A DNA stretch of 64,000 bases from Anaerobacillus sp. CMMVII (GCF_025377685.1 NZ_JACEHK010000002.1:310001-374000), one strand, 5' to 3'; positions 1 through 9,922 are shown, numbered from the stretch's first letter. Notes: a model not told the origin generated them from the sequence alone. Made by a program: numbers and translations.

Positions 1-825
1 GATGTCTCGAAAGGTGACTTACAACATTTTCATAATAACCTAAACTACTTTTATCGCGGAAAAGCTGAATATGTCCTAATTTCCGGCAGTCAACATATTT
101 GCAACATTAACTATCAAGAAGTATTTGAACAACATGTAAAAACAAATGCAGACGTTACGGTGATCTACAAAAAAGTTGAAATGCTAGAACCAGAGCATAG
201 ACAGTGCCAAAAATTAGAAACAACAGACGAAGGACGTGTTCTTAAAGTAACGAATGAGGAATATAACAACAATGTCTATATGAACATGTATCTTGTAAGT
301 AAGAAATTGTTATTACAGCTACTTGAACATGGAATAGCACACGGTGCTTCTCATTTCTTTAATGATTGTATCGGGAGTGAATTGTCACACTTGAATGTGC
401 AAGCATTCGAATATACAGGGTTACATTCAGTGATAAATTCTGTACCAAGTTTTTATAAAAATAATTTACAGTTATTAGATCCAGAATTTTATAACCAATT
501 ATTTTTCAGTGATCAAACAATCTTAACAAAAGTCAAAAATGAACCACCTGCAAAATATTTACAAGGAGCCAATGTTGAGAATTCATTGGTAGGGAACGGT
601 TGTATAATTGAAGGCACTGTTGAAAACAGTATTCTCTTTAGAGGTGTAGTTGTCAAAAAAGGTGCCGTTGTTAAAAATTCAATCATCATGCAACGATGTG
701 ACATTCAGGAGAATACCTTGATTGAAAATGTAATTTTAGACAAAGATGTTACCCTAACTGAAGGAAAACGTTTGATTGGTAATGAGCAAATCCCATTTGT
801 AATTCCAAAACAAAAGGTAATTTAG
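1..825 (+). CDS. glgD: GlgD, glucose-1-phosphate adenylyltransferase-like regulatory subunit (3' part only)
   Basis: The frame is open from the first base, so the 5' end lies before the window. About 274 residues are visible. The start of the visible part reads like the end of the nucleotidyltransferase domain, with the GlgD-type segment VLISGSQHICNINY near residue 25. The last third (from about residue 185) is a left-handed beta-helix built of hexapeptide-like repeats (NSLVGNGCIIEGTVENSILF and following), as in ADP-glucose pyrophosphorylases. In Bacillus GlgD partners GlgC to make ADP-glucose for glycogen synthesis. Position just upstream of glgA and glgP fits the glgBCDAP operon. The product is clear; only the missing N terminus is uncertain. 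Confidence 0.93.
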   Translation, partial: DVSKGDLQHFHNNLNYFYRGKAEYVLISGSQHICNINYQEVFEQHVKTNADVTVIYKKVEMLEPEHRQCQKLETTDEGRVLKVTNEEYNNNVYMNMYLVSKKLLLQLLEHGIAHGASHFFNDCIGSELSHLNVQAFEYTGLHSVINSVPSFYKNNLQLLDPEFYNQLFFSDQTILTKVKNEPPAKYLQGANVENSLVGNGCIIEGTVENSILFRGVVVKKGAVVKNSIIMQRCDIQENTLIENVILDKDVTLTEGKRLIGNEQIPFVIPKQKVI

Positions 826-831
826 TTGAGT

Positions 832-935
832 GAATGTCATAGTTACCTTAATCAAGCTATAACCAACTATATGTAGTTACGTAACTGCATATAGAACTTA
901 ATAGCGAAACTAATAAATTATGAAATTCATTTAGT
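832..935. repeat. Family C intergenic repeat, copy 1
   Basis: About 100 bp between glgD and glgA, running from a GAATGTCATAGTTACC-like end to a GAAATTCATTTA end that is its approximate inverse. It holds a near-perfect 28-bp palindrome at 867-894 (CTATATG...CATATAG). Related copies lie at about 33190-33300, 43512-43612 and 55295-55380. It is non-coding. Confidence 0.55.
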
Positions 936-950
936 TTAAATAAAAATTTA

Positions 951-987
951 GAGAACGAGCGATTGATGCGTTCGTTCTCACTTTTGA
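951..987 (+). terminator. Hairpin between glgD and glgA
   Basis: GAGAACGA (951-958) pairs with TCGTTCTC (972-979) and is followed by CACTTTTG. The T-run is short, so this may be an attenuator or a weak terminator inside the glg operon rather than a full stop. Confidence 0.4.
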
Positions 988-1014
988 ATGATTTATAGAG
1001 GAGATGTTGGAGAA

Positions 1015-2445
1015 ATGAAGGTCCTATTCGTTGCTACTGAGTGTACCCCTTTTATTAAAACAGGGGGACTTGCTGATGTTATTGGCGCTTTGCCGCGGGA
1101 ACTTAATAAAGAGGGTGTTGATGTTCGTGTTGTTATTCCAAAATATGAAGCAATCTCTGAAAGCTTTAAAGAAGAAATGACGACAATTTCTACGAGCACA
1201 GTGCCAGTCGGCTGGAGAAACCAGTACCTTGGAGTTGAGATGCTCGTTAAAGATGGAATAACATTTTATTTTATCGACAACGAATATTATTTCAAACGAG
1301 TAGGTCTATATGGTTTTTTTGACGATGCAGAGCGCTTTGCCTATTTTAATCGTGCAGTGTTAGAAATGCTGCCACAAATTGATTTTCAGCCTGATGTGAT
1401 TCATTGTCATGATTGGCAAGCAGCGTTAATCCCATTATTCTTAAAAACACATTATCATAATCATCTATTTTTCCAGGAGATAAAAACAATTTTTACGATT
1501 CATAATTTGAAGTATCAAGGTATTTTTCCAAGAGTGATCCTAGCAGAACTCCTTTCGTTAGGGGACGAGCATTTTGATGGGGTTGAATTTGATGGCTGTG
1601 TAAATTACTTAAAGAGTGCACTTGTTCATTCAGATTTACTTACAACTGTAAGTAAAACATATGCAGAAGAAATTCAAAACCCTTATTATGGTGAAAAGCT
1701 AGATGGACTATTGCGAGAGCGCAGCAACGATTTGTATGGCATTGTGAATGGTCTTGACTATCAAGAGTATGACCCAATGAATGATCCAAATCTTTCGTTT
1801 CCATTCCGCAGTGCAAAAGGCAAAAAGGTAAAAAATAAACGAGAATTACAAGAACAAATAGGTTTACCTGTGGAAGAAGATACACCAATGCTTGCAATTG
1901 TCACACGCTTAGTGGAACAAAAAGGTCTTGATTTAGTTACTCATGTTTTTGAAGAACTTGTCCAAGAAAATATCCAAATTGTGATATTAGGAACAGGTGA
2001 CGAGGTGTATGAACAGTTTTTTCAGGATGCTGCTAGGCGCTATCCTGAAAAAGTATCTACCCATATTACGTTTAATGAAGGCTTTGCGAGAAGGATCTAC
2101 GCAGCTAGTGATTTATTTCTCATGCCTTCCCGTTTTGAACCTTGTGGGATTGGTCAGCTAATTGCACTTCGTTACGCGAGTGCTCCTATTGTTAGAGAAA
2201 CAGGAGGACTCGTAGATACAGTGACACCTTTTAATGAGGAGCTATTACAAGGGAATGGTTTTAGCTTTGCTAATTATAATGCCCATGACTTTCTGTTCAC
2301 GATTCGTCATGCACTTTCTATCTATCAAGATCCGACAACATGGTCTGCATTAATCAAAAACATGACGAAGTCAGATAACAGCTGGAACAAGTCAGCACGG
2401 TGCTATGTTGACCTGTATCAAAGAGTTGCAGGGGGGATTAAATGA
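1015..2445 (+). CDS. glgA: GlgA, glycogen synthase (ADP-glucose type)
   Basis: A 476-residue GT5 glycosyltransferase that adds glucose from ADP-glucose to alpha-1,4-glucan. The N-terminal MKVLFVATECTPFIKTGGLA carries the KTGGL ADP-glucose-binding motif (residues 15-19). The C-terminal half has the conserved segment FEPCGIGQLIALRYASAPIV and a following TGGL (RETGGLVDTV). I chose the ATG at 1015 because family members begin with MKVLFVA-like sequence and GGAG lies just upstream; an in-frame ATG at 988 would add nine residues. The stop overlaps the glgP start as ATGA, indicating translational coupling. Confidence 0.96.
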   Translation: MKVLFVATECTPFIKTGGLADVIGALPRELNKEGVDVRVVIPKYEAISESFKEEMTTISTSTVPVGWRNQYLGVEMLVKDGITFYFIDNEYYFKRVGLYGFFDDAERFAYFNRAVLEMLPQIDFQPDVIHCHDWQAALIPLFLKTHYHNHLFFQEIKTIFTIHNLKYQGIFPRVILAELLSLGDEHFDGVEFDGCVNYLKSALVHSDLLTTVSKTYAEEIQNPYYGEKLDGLLRERSNDLYGIVNGLDYQEYDPMNDPNLSFPFRSAKGKKVKNKRELQEQIGLPVEEDTPMLAIVTRLVEQKGLDLVTHVFEELVQENIQIVILGTGDEVYEQFFQDAARRYPEKVSTHITFNEGFARRIYAASDLFLMPSRFEPCGIGQLIALRYASAPIVRETGGLVDTVTPFNEELLQGNGFSFANYNAHDFLFTIRHALSIYQDPTTWSALIKNMTKSDNSWNKSARCYVDLYQRVAGGIK

Positions 2446-4920
2446 GTTTTCAAAATGAGAATAATAAATTGGTAGGATTAGAAGAATCTAGCTTGTTTAA
2501 CGATAAAGAAACGTTTAAGAAAGAGTTTATTGAGACTTTAGCCAAGAATTCAAGTAAGACTCTTGATGAGGCTACTTCTATCGACTTTTATTATACGTTA
2601 GGTACAATGATCCGTATGCATGTGAGCAAAAATTGGATTAAGACGAATAAACAGTATCAACAAACTGGTGAAAAGCAAGTTTACTACTTTTCAATGGAAT
2701 TTCTAATGGGAAGACTACTACAATCCAACATGCTTAATCTTTCAATTTTGAGTCTTGTTAAAGAGGGGCTCGGTGAATTAGGCATTAATCTTGACTCGAT
2801 AGCTGAGGAAGAACATGATGCTGGTTTGGGTAATGGCGGGTTAGGTCGGCTAGCTGCTTGTTTCTTGGATTCGATGGCGTCTTTACAATTGCCAGGGCAT
2901 GGCTGTGGAATCCGATACAAATATGGGCTTTTTGAGCAAAAACTAATTGATGGTTATCAAGTCGAACTACCAGACTATTGGTTAAAAGAAGAATACGTTT
3001 GGGAATTCCGCCGTTTGGATCGCGCTGTAAATGTTCGATTTGGAGGTTACGTTGAAACGAATGTAAATGACGGTCAAATTTCTTTTGATCATAAAAACTA
3101 TGAAACTGTAATAGCGGTGCCTTATGATGTTCCTGTCGTAGGATTTGAAAACAAGACGGTTAACACCTTACGACTTTGGAGTGCGGAACCTTCTATTCAA
3201 GAAAATGATATCCATACCTGCAATCGTGAAAACTATTATAAATACTTGAATTATAAACGCTCGATAGAATCGATCTCAGAATTTCTATATCCAGACGATT
3301 CTCACTATGACGGTAAAAGCTACGTCTAAAACAACAATACTTTCTCGTTTCTGCAGGTCTTCAAAGTATTTTTGATTCGTATCGGCGAAAATCGATAAGT
3401 TTAAGAGATTTACCTGATAAAGTTGTTTTTCATATCAACGATACCCATCCAGCATTAATCGTTCCAGAGCTTATGCGTTTATTTATTGACGAGGAGGGCT
3501 TCGGTTGGGATGAAGCGTGGGAAATTACTACTAAAATTTGTGCGTACACAAACCATACAACACTAGTTGAAGCGCTAGAAAAGTGGCCAATCAGTTTATT
3601 TCAAGAGCTTCTACCAAGAATTTACATGATTGCCGAAGAGATTAATGAACGTTTCTGTCAGGGGTTGTGGAAAAAATATCCTGGTGAATTTGATCGCATC
3701 AGTGACTTGGCAATTATCGCTCACAACGAAATCCGCATGGCGCATTTAGCTATTGTAGGTAGTTTTAGTGTCAATGGGGTTGCAAAGCTCCATACCGATA
3801 TTCTAAAAGAACGAGAAATGAATAACTTTTATACCATTTTCCCTGAAAAGTTTAATAATAAAACAAACGGAATTACCCATCGTCGTTGGCTAATGAATGC
3901 CAATGCAAAACTGTCATCCTGTATAACTGAGGCAATTGGTCAAAGATGGATTAAGCAACCACGAGATTTAATCGGGATTTTAAAATATGCAAACGATGCT
4001 TCGTTCCAAGAAAAGATTTCAGCAGTAAAACAAGAAAATAAAATCATCCTAGCTAACTATATCAAAGATAAGACGGGTATTTTAGTAGATGAACACTCGA
4101 TATTTGACGTTCAGGTGAAACGTCTTCATGCCTATAAGCGTCAATTACTAAATGTTTTCCATATCATGGAACTATATAATATGTTAAAAGAAAATCCTAA
4201 TATTAATATCGTTCCACGAACTTTTATTTTCGGCGCAAAAGCTGCACCTAGCTACACATTTGCCAAAAAGATCATTAAGTTGATTAATACAGTGGCAAGT
4301 GTTGTTAATAATGATTCGTCGATTCAAGGTAAATTAAAAGTCGTTTTTCTAGAAAATTACAGTGTATCAATGGCTGAAAAAATTATGCCAGCAGCTGATG
4401 TCAGTGAGCAAATTTCAACGGCAAGTAAAGAAGCATCAGGAACTGGAAACATGAAGTTCATGATGAATGGCGCTCTTACGATTGGTACTCTTGATGGAGC
4501 TAACGTAGAAATTTATGATATGGTCGGTCGAGAAAATATCTTTATTTTTGGATTGACGTCAGAGCAAGTGCTCCATTACTACAGCCATGGAGGCTATGTT
4601 GCCAGAGATATTTATAATAATGATCATCGTCTACGGACGATTTTAGATCAACTACTACATGGCTTCTGCGGAAATGATAAAGCAGAATTTAAAGATATCT
4701 ACTATCAAATCCTTTCTAATAATGACGAATATTTTGTCTTAAAGATTTTGACAGTTATGTAGAAGCTCACCAAAAAGTAGACTTAAACTATCGTGATCAA
4801 AAAGAATGGTTGCGAAAATCAATCATTAATATTGCTCATTCGGGGAAATTCTCTAGTGACCGAACAATTAGCGAATACGCTACGGAGATCTGGGGGATAA
4901 GGCCGTTTAAAGTGGAGTAA
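2442..4920 (+). CDS. glgP: GlgP, glycogen phosphorylase (two single-base frameshifts)
   Basis: GT35 phosphorylase that releases glucose-1-phosphate from glycogen. The gene is interrupted twice. The first frame ends at 3329, but adding one A to the run at 3315-3318 continues into KQQYFLVSAGLQSIFDSYRR and HINDTHPA. The second break is at 4741-4743, where one added A restores FDSYVEAHQK through IWGIRPFKVE, stopping at 4920. The repaired protein is about 826 residues, slightly longer than the roughly 800 of Bacillus GlgP. The pyridoxal-phosphate region KEASGTGNMKFMMNGALTIG is intact. Both breaks are short A-run deletions like many others here, so sequencing error is more likely than a pseudogene. 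Confidence 0.9.
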
Positions 4921-4930
4921 GTTTTTTTCT

Positions 4931-4961
4931 GGCTGTTGAGAAAGTCTCAACAGCCATTTTT
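4931..4961 (+). terminator. Terminator of the glg operon
   Basis: A perfect 10-bp stem, GGCTGTTGAG (4931-4940) with CTCAACAGCC (4946-4955), loop AAAGT, followed by TTTTT. Confidence 0.85.
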
Positions 4962-4988
4962 ACATGTAGTTAGAGATCAATGTGCCTT

Positions 4989-5143
4989 GATCCTAAAAAA
5001 TGTAGAATTCGGTCACAAAGAAGGGTTCAATGAGTTTTGATCACCTAAAAAATGTAAAAAGCGGTCTCGTAGAAGAGTTTTACGATCCTTAATCACCTAA
5101 AAAATGTAAAAACAGTCACGTAGAAAATTCTACATGCCTTTTC
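4989..5143. repeat. 52-bp direct tandem repeat, about three copies
   Basis: The core CCTAAAAAATGTA recurs at about 4992, 5044 and 5096, an exact 52-bp period, each followed by a degenerate GGTCNCGTAGAAG-like segment. It lies in the 400-bp gap between glgP and the next gene. No open frame or RNA family is recognised. Confidence 0.8.
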
Positions 5144-5318
5144 TCCATAAAATCTGTCATTTGGGCAGATAACATTTGGGACTAGCTTTTTTTCACTAGT
5201 CTTCCTTACCTACAATAGGGTCAAGAGTATATTTTAAGAGATTCTAGTTCTTTTATCTATTCGGGTTGTCCTTTTGTTTCATATCTTATATATGAGGGAT
5301 ATGGAAGGAGGAAGGCTG

Positions 5319-5633
5319 ATGAAACCTTTTAGAACTCCAATGACAACAATTGGCAATTTGAAAATTACTAATATATCAGGTGGAGCATCTATCAATTTTG
5401 GACCAGCGTTTCATAAAGGGCATCAAGCAAATGCGAAGATTGAAACAGGAGAAATTGTTATCGGTGATGAGATAAACATCGGTTGTCCACCAGCCGATGA
5501 AGAAGAAACCGAAGAAAATGAAAATGAAACAAATGAAGAAATAGACGAAGTGGATGATGGAGAAGAAGATAATGAAGAAGATCTAAAGAAAAGGTGGAAA
5601 TGGAAGGAAGGCAAGTTTCAAAAAGAAGACTAA
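5319..5633 (+). CDS. Small acidic-tailed protein, possibly GerPA/GerPF-like spore germination family
   Basis: Start at 5319 is set by AGGAGG at 5306-5311. The 104-residue product has an N-terminal half GNLKITNISGGASINFG... with a later GDEINIG, which resembles the GerPA/GerPF pattern (short beta-rich segment, Gly-rich turn, GD near its end). Residues from about 60 on are almost only Glu, Asp and Asn, ending in a basic KKRWKWKEGK patch. GerP proteins help germinants cross the spore coat. The family call is by pattern only; the acidic tail is not typical of GerP. It overlaps the following small frame at TAATG. Confidence 0.5.
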   Translation: MKPFRTPMTTIGNLKITNISGGASINFGPAFHKGHQANAKIETGEIVIGDEINIGCPPADEEETEENENETNEEIDEVDDGEEDNEEDLKKRWKWKEGKFQKED

Positions 5634-5749
5634 TGAATGATAATCCAAGGCTATTAATTGAATTAGAGAGTTATCAACCTCAAGTGTGTGTGTGGGCTCT
5701 CGGTATGGTTGAAAACGGAGAAAATTTGTTTATTGATAGAATTAATTAA
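5633..5749 (+). CDS. Hypothetical 38-residue protein, coupled to the upstream gene
   Basis: A short frame starting MNDNPRLLIELESYQPQVCV. Its ATG overlaps the stop of the upstream gene (TAATG), which suggests translational reinitiation, and it ends before a terminator. I recognise no family. Coding status rests on the overlap and on the balanced composition only. Confidence 0.35.
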   Translation: MNDNPRLLIELESYQPQVCVWALGMVENGENLFIDRIN

Positions 5750-5799
5750 AACTAAAGCCACCAGAAAAGAGCCTTATAAATGATCTTTATTGCAATGCG

Positions 5800-5833
5800 A
5801 AAGTGCCAGATCATCAACACCTGGCACTTTTTT
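5800..5833 (+). terminator. Terminator
   Basis: AAAGTGCCAG (5800-5809) pairs perfectly with CTGGCACTTT (5821-5830) and a T-run follows. It ends the 5319-5749 pair and sits between convergent genes. Confidence 0.8.
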
Positions 5834-5852
5834 GAGTAACAAAAGCAAACAC

Positions 5853-6371
5853 TTAATCCCTCGCTTGTAAACCTTTGTAGTATTGTCCTTTCTCTACATA
5901 CTCCCGTCGAATTCTAGCCATATCATTTAGATCTTCTTCGTTTAGTTCACGAACTACTTTAGCCGGTCGTCCAAATGCTAAGCTATTCGGAGGAATTTTT
6001 TTACCTTGTGGTACTAGACTACCGGCACCAATGAATGCGCCTTCTCCAACCTCAGCACCATCCAAAATAATGGAACCCATGCCAATCAATGCGCCTTTAC
6101 GGATACAACAGCTATGTAATAATACTTGATGTCCAACGGTAACGTCATCTTCCAAAATTAAAGGGAATTGAGGACTTTGATGAAGTGTACAATTGTCTTG
6201 AACATTTACACGTTCGCCAATTATTGTTGGAGAAACGTCACCGCGAATAACTGTGTTAAACCAAATGCTTGAATAAGGCCCAATTTTTACATCACCAGTA
6301 ACGGTAACAAAATCTGCAACAAATGCTGTTTCAGCAATTTCTGGATACTTACCCTTATAAGGATAGATCAT
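5853..6371 (-). CDS. ytoA: YtoA-type gamma carbonic anhydrase family protein
   Basis: A 172-residue left-handed beta-helix protein of hexapeptide repeats (IGPYSSIWFNTVIRGDV, IGERVNVQDN, VTVGHQVLLHSCCIRKGALI). The three histidines that bind metal in gamma carbonic anhydrases are present at residues 64, 81 and 86 (LHQ, GHQVLLH). Length and motifs match B. subtilis YtoA. True carbonic anhydrase activity is not established for all members; some are acyltransferase-like. It is divergent from ytpA, as part of a conserved Bacillus neighbourhood. Confidence 0.85.
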   Translation of the reverse strand: MIYPYKGKYPEIAETAFVADFVTVTGDVKIGPYSSIWFNTVIRGDVSPTIIGERVNVQDNCTLHQSPQFPLILEDDVTVGHQVLLHSCCIRKGALIGMGSIILDGAEVGEGAFIGAGSLVPQGKKIPPNSLAFGRPAKVVRELNEEDLNDMARIRREYVEKGQYYKGLQARD

Positions 6372-6491
6372 CGATTTGAATCCCCCTTAAAGTCATGTTA
6401 TTTTTAAATTACTAATATATTTATCAAAGGAACTTAGATCAAATTTTACCAAAAAAATAGGCTAATTGATAGTAAATAGGGGGATGATTGA

Positions 6492-7265
6492 ATGTGGGTT
6501 TGGGAGTGTGAAAAAGCAAAAGGTGTTTTTGTAGTTGTCCACGGTGCAAATGAATATCACGTTCGCTATCAATGGTTAATCCAAAAGTTGATAGACGAAG
6601 GTTACCATGTAGTTATGGGGGATTTGCCTGGCCAAGGTAAAAATCCGAAATCAAGAGGACATATCGATTCTTTCCAGGAATATATCGATATTATTGAAAA
6701 GTGGTACCAACGTGCAGAGCAATATCAATTACCTATTTTTATGTTGGGACATAGCATGGGAGGTCTAGCAGTTATTCAAACGATGCTACAAAAAAAATTA
6801 TCTGTAAACGGCATAATCTTATCTTCTCCTTGTTTAGGACTTGTAGATCCTCCGTCAAAGCTTACGCATATTAGCGCAGTTATCCTAAATAAACTTATAC
6901 CCAAGCTACGGTTGCCAACCAATTTAGCACAAGTCACTCGTTGTGAAGCAATGCTGAAGCGTGATGAAACTGACCTTAATATCGTAAAAAAAGTATCTGT
7001 TCGTTGGTATTTCGAGTTAACAACCGCAATGAAAGAAAGTCATGCCAAAGTTACAAGCTTTCCAAATGTACCACTATTGATTCTACAGGGTGGAGATGAT
7101 TTAATAGTTGATAAAATAGCGGTTTTTAGGTGGTTTAATCAATTATTGCTTACTGATAAATATTATAAAGAATTTCCAAATCTATACCATGAAGTATTTA
7201 ATGAGCCTGAAAAGGAAACAGTGTTTCATGTAGCAAAAGGATTTATTGAGTCCCATCTAAATTAA
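6492..7265 (+). CDS. ytpA: YtpA-like alpha/beta hydrolase (phospholipase/lysophospholipase)
   Basis: A 257-residue serine hydrolase with the nucleophile elbow GHSMGG (Ser88), a late Asp (QGGDDLIVD) and a C-terminal His (YHEVFNE) that complete the triad. It aligns in style with the monoacylglycerol lipase/lysophospholipase group and with B. subtilis YtpA, which is linked to the lysophospholipid bacilysocin. AGGGGGA at about 6478-6484 supports the ATG at 6492. It is followed closely by ytpB, the same order as in B. subtilis. Confidence 0.85.
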   Translation: MWVWECEKAKGVFVVVHGANEYHVRYQWLIQKLIDEGYHVVMGDLPGQGKNPKSRGHIDSFQEYIDIIEKWYQRAEQYQLPIFMLGHSMGGLAVIQTMLQKKLSVNGIILSSPCLGLVDPPSKLTHISAVILNKLIPKLRLPTNLAQVTRCEAMLKRDETDLNIVKKVSVRWYFELTTAMKESHAKVTSFPNVPLLILQGGDDLIVDKIAVFRWFNQLLLTDKYYKEFPNLYHEVFNEPEKETVFHVAKGFIESHLN

Positions 7266-7296
7266 AGAAGTTTTATAATTGAAGGAGTTTAATGAA

Positions 7297-8355
7297 TTGA
7301 GTATTCCAAAGCAGCCATTGACGATGATGGCGAAGATTTATAAAGACGTATTACCTTGTGTTCACAAAAACTTAAAAGAGTGGAAAGAGAAGGCAAGTAA
7401 GATTCCGAATGAGGAACTACGAAAACAAGCATTAGCGAGTATCGATACAAAGACATTTCACTGTGAGGGTGGAAGTATTTATGGAATATTATCTGAAAAA
7501 AACAGTGAGGATGTTATTCGTTTTATCGTTGCCTACCAAACCATAAGTGATTACTTAGATAATCTCTGTGACCGAAGTACTTCTTTAGATCCTACGGATT
7601 TTCGTTCACTACACCAGTCAATGTTGCATGCTCTAACACCTGGTGCAAAGCTAGAAAATTATTATCGTTACCGTGAAGAACAAAATGATGGTGGGTATTT
7701 GCATGAATTAGTGACAACATGCCAAGAGGTTATTGGGAAATTACCAGCCTTAGATAATATTCATGAATTTAATTTAGAACTTGCTCAATATTATTGTGAT
7801 CTTCAGGTGCATAAGCATGTTAAAAAAGAAGAACGTGTGCCTCGACTAGAGAAGTGGTTTAAGCAGTATCAAGATCAGCTCCCAGAAATGAGTTGGTATG
7901 AATTCTCGGCATGTGCTGGTTCAACTTTAGGCATTTTTTGTCTTGTAGCCTATGCCACAAATGAAAACTTTACGAGGACTCAAGCACAAGAAGTAATGAA
8001 TAGTTATTTCCCTTGGGTACAAGGGCTCCATATTATGCTTGATTATTTTATTGATCAAGATGAAGACCGTCAAGGAGGAGATTTAAATTTTTGTTTCTAT
8101 TATGAAAATGAGGAGCATTTAATTAACCGCCTTGAACGATTTGCGATAGAAGCTGATAAAAGCATCGACAGTCTACCGAACCAAGCTTTTCATTCTTTTA
8201 TTACCAAAGGGCTATTAGCGATTTATTTAGCCGATGAAAAAGTTCGCAGACAAGAAAACGTACGTCAACTTTCCAAGCGTCTTCTACGAATTGGTGGAGG
8301 GTCAACGATATTTTTCTATATAAATGGTTGGATGTATCGTCGGTTGAAGAAATAA
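7297..8355 (+). CDS. ytpB: YtpB, tetraprenyl-beta-curcumene synthase
   Basis: A DUF2600 protein that cyclises the C35 tetraprenyl diphosphate on the way to sesquarterpenes, lipids associated with spores. The Asp-rich stretch SDYLDNLCDR (near residue 90) is the likely metal-diphosphate site. I chose TTG at 7297 (MSIPKQPLTMMAK) because AAGGAG at 7282-7287 has proper spacing to it; the earlier in-frame TTG at 7279 would overlap that site. The length (352 residues) is normal. It lies 31 bp after ytpA and is probably cotranscribed. Confidence 0.9.
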   Translation: MSIPKQPLTMMAKIYKDVLPCVHKNLKEWKEKASKIPNEELRKQALASIDTKTFHCEGGSIYGILSEKNSEDVIRFIVAYQTISDYLDNLCDRSTSLDPTDFRSLHQSMLHALTPGAKLENYYRYREEQNDGGYLHELVTTCQEVIGKLPALDNIHEFNLELAQYYCDLQVHKHVKKEERVPRLEKWFKQYQDQLPEMSWYEFSACAGSTLGIFCLVAYATNENFTRTQAQEVMNSYFPWVQGLHIMLDYFIDQDEDRQGGDLNFCFYYENEEHLINRLERFAIEADKSIDSLPNQAFHSFITKGLLAIYLADEKVRRQENVRQLSKRLLRIGGGSTIFFYINGWMYRRLKK

Positions 8356-8438
8356 AAAAGGTGAAACAGAAAAGTAATGTAAGGGCGCTTGCACAATTCT
8401 TACTAAACGTATATCAAGTCGATATGCGTTTTTTTATT

Positions 8439-8623
8439 AGGCTCTTTTTGTAAACTTTGTGGCTTTTAGGTCGTCTTTTGAGAATAAATAAGCTTTTTGG
8501 GACAAATTTATTTGTCCCAATGGCTTATTTATTCTCAAAAGCTTCACGCAAAGCGTGAAGAACCAAGCGTTCGCTTGGTTACGACCTATAAGCTATTAGC
8601 AACAATCTTTTAGAAAAGAGCCT
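8439..8623. repeat. Family A intergenic repeat, copy with full hairpin set
   Basis: 185 bp ending in near-inverted repeats: AGGCTCTTTTTGTAAACTTT at the left and the inverse of TCTTTTAGAAAAGAGCCT at the right. Inside are nested hairpins: GGGACAAA/TTTGTCCC inside AATAAATAAG/CTTATTTATT, then CTTCACGC/GCGTGAAG, then CCAAGCG/CGCTTGG. A second right end, CGAAAAGAGCCT, follows at 8681-8692. Together they fill the 396-bp gap between ytpB and speD. Confidence 0.85.
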
Positions 8624-8751
8624 AAAAAACTCCTGTCTTTTCTAACAACTAGCTAAGTTATCCAACCAAATCTCTGTTTACGAAAAGAGCCTTTGGGTAA
8701 GATAAAAATAATAAACTGAACCTAATATTACGTAGTAAGGGAGTTTTTAAA

Positions 8752-9561
8752 ATGAAACTTACACCAGAGCAAAGAGTAACATTACATGGGTTTAATAATT
8801 TAACGAAATCATTAAGTTTTAATATGTATGATGTTTGTTATACGAAAACAAAAGAAGAGCGTGAGGCATACATAGAGTATATTGACGAACAATATAGTGC
8901 TGAGAGATTGACGCACATTTTAAAGACTGTGTCTGATATCATTGGTGCTCACGTTTTGAATATTGCACAACAAGACTATGTACCACAAGGTGCAAGTGTA
9001 ACGATGTTAATATCTGAAGAGCCAGTAGTAGAAGTACCTACAGACCAATTCGAGGAATCACCAGGACCACTTCCGGATTCGGTTGTAATGGCTTTAGATA
9101 AAAGTCATATTACCGTCCATACGTATCCAGAGTATCATCCAGATGAAGGGATTAGTACGTTTCGAGCAGATATTGATGTTTCAACTTGTGGAGAAATCTC
9201 CCCTTTAAAAGCATTAAATTATTTAATACATTCATTTGAGACGGATGTAATGACAATTGATTATCGTGTTCGTGGATTTACAAGGGATATCCATGGTCAT
9301 AAATTATTTATTGATCATGAAATTAATTCCATTCAAAATTACATTCCAGATGATGTGAAAAATTTATTTGATATGATCGATGTAAATGTATATCAAGAAA
9401 ATATTTTTCACACTAAATGTAAACTAAAAGAGTTTGATTTAAATAATTATTTATTTGGCTATAAAAAAGAAACACTTGATCAAGAAGAAGCAGATGAAAT
9501 TACGGAGAAGTTAACAATGGAAATGGATGAAATTTTTTACGGTAAAAATATGTATAACTAG
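8752..9561 (+). CDS. speD: SpeD, S-adenosylmethionine decarboxylase proenzyme (E. coli-type)
   Basis: Makes decarboxylated SAM, the aminopropyl donor for spermidine. At 269 residues it is the long proteobacterial-style form rather than the about 125-residue SpeH form common in Bacillus. The self-cleavage site that yields the pyruvoyl group is Lys117-Ser118 in [13 protein letters not shown]. Start is supported by AAGGGAG upstream of 8752. It stands alone behind a family A repeat; spermidine synthase is not in the window. Confidence 0.93.
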   Translation: MKLTPEQRVTLHGFNNLTKSLSFNMYDVCYTKTKEEREAYIEYIDEQYSAERLTHILKTVSDIIGAHVLNIAQQDYVPQGASVTMLISEEPVVEVPTDQFEESPGPLPDSVVMALDKSHITVHTYPEYHPDEGISTFRADIDVSTCGEISPLKALNYLIHSFETDVMTIDYRVRGFTRDIHGHKLFIDHEINSIQNYIPDDVKNLFDMIDVNVYQENIFHTKCKLKEFDLNNYLFGYKKETLDQEEADEITEKLTMEMDEIFYGKNMYN

Positions 9562-9661
9562 AAACGCGCTATGTTTTCAAATCGATTTCCGCTCTTGCCT
9601 AACCCACATTCACACTTCGTTGCATAGGTTAGAATTAAGGAACAGGGAAGGTGGTGTTATT

Positions 9662-9913
9662 ATGTATGGAGGATTTGGACCGGTAACTGGCGCAGCAGCA
9701 GGTACTACTATGGGTGCGGCTACACCAACTTATGGTGCTCCTATGCATGGGGTTGGCCACGCAGCAGCCCCGCTAGCAGGCTGTGGTTATGGCGCAATGC
9801 CAGTAGGTCATGTGGCTCCTGGATATGGGGCTGGAAGTGGCTTTACGTTAATCATTGTGTTGTTTATTTTATTGGTGATTATAGGTGCTTCTTGGGCAAC
9901 ACCCGCTGTCTAA
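9662..9913 (+). CDS. YjcZ-like small membrane protein, probably sporulation-related
   Basis: 83 residues. The N-terminal 50 are Gly/Ala/Pro-rich and low in charge (MYGGFGPVTGAAAG). The C-terminal GFTLIIVLFILLVIIGASW is a single membrane helix matching the YjcZ-family signature. Start at 9662 is set by AAGGTGG upstream; an open frame extends further 5' but without a site. YjcZ-type proteins are small spore-associated proteins of unknown role. A strong terminator follows directly. Confidence 0.7.
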   Translation: MYGGFGPVTGAAAGTTMGAATPTYGAPMHGVGHAAAPLAGCGYGAMPVGHVAPGYGAGSGFTLIIVLFILLVIIGASWATPAV

Positions 9914-9922
9914 TGAAGAAAA

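Noticed and set aside
1640-1897. Minus-strand frame inside glgA
   Set aside because: Shadow of the GT5 coding sequence; low-complexity and Leu-rich with no start site.
4989-5143. CRISPR array
   Set aside because: Only three degenerate 52-bp units without constant repeat and unique spacers, and no cas genes.
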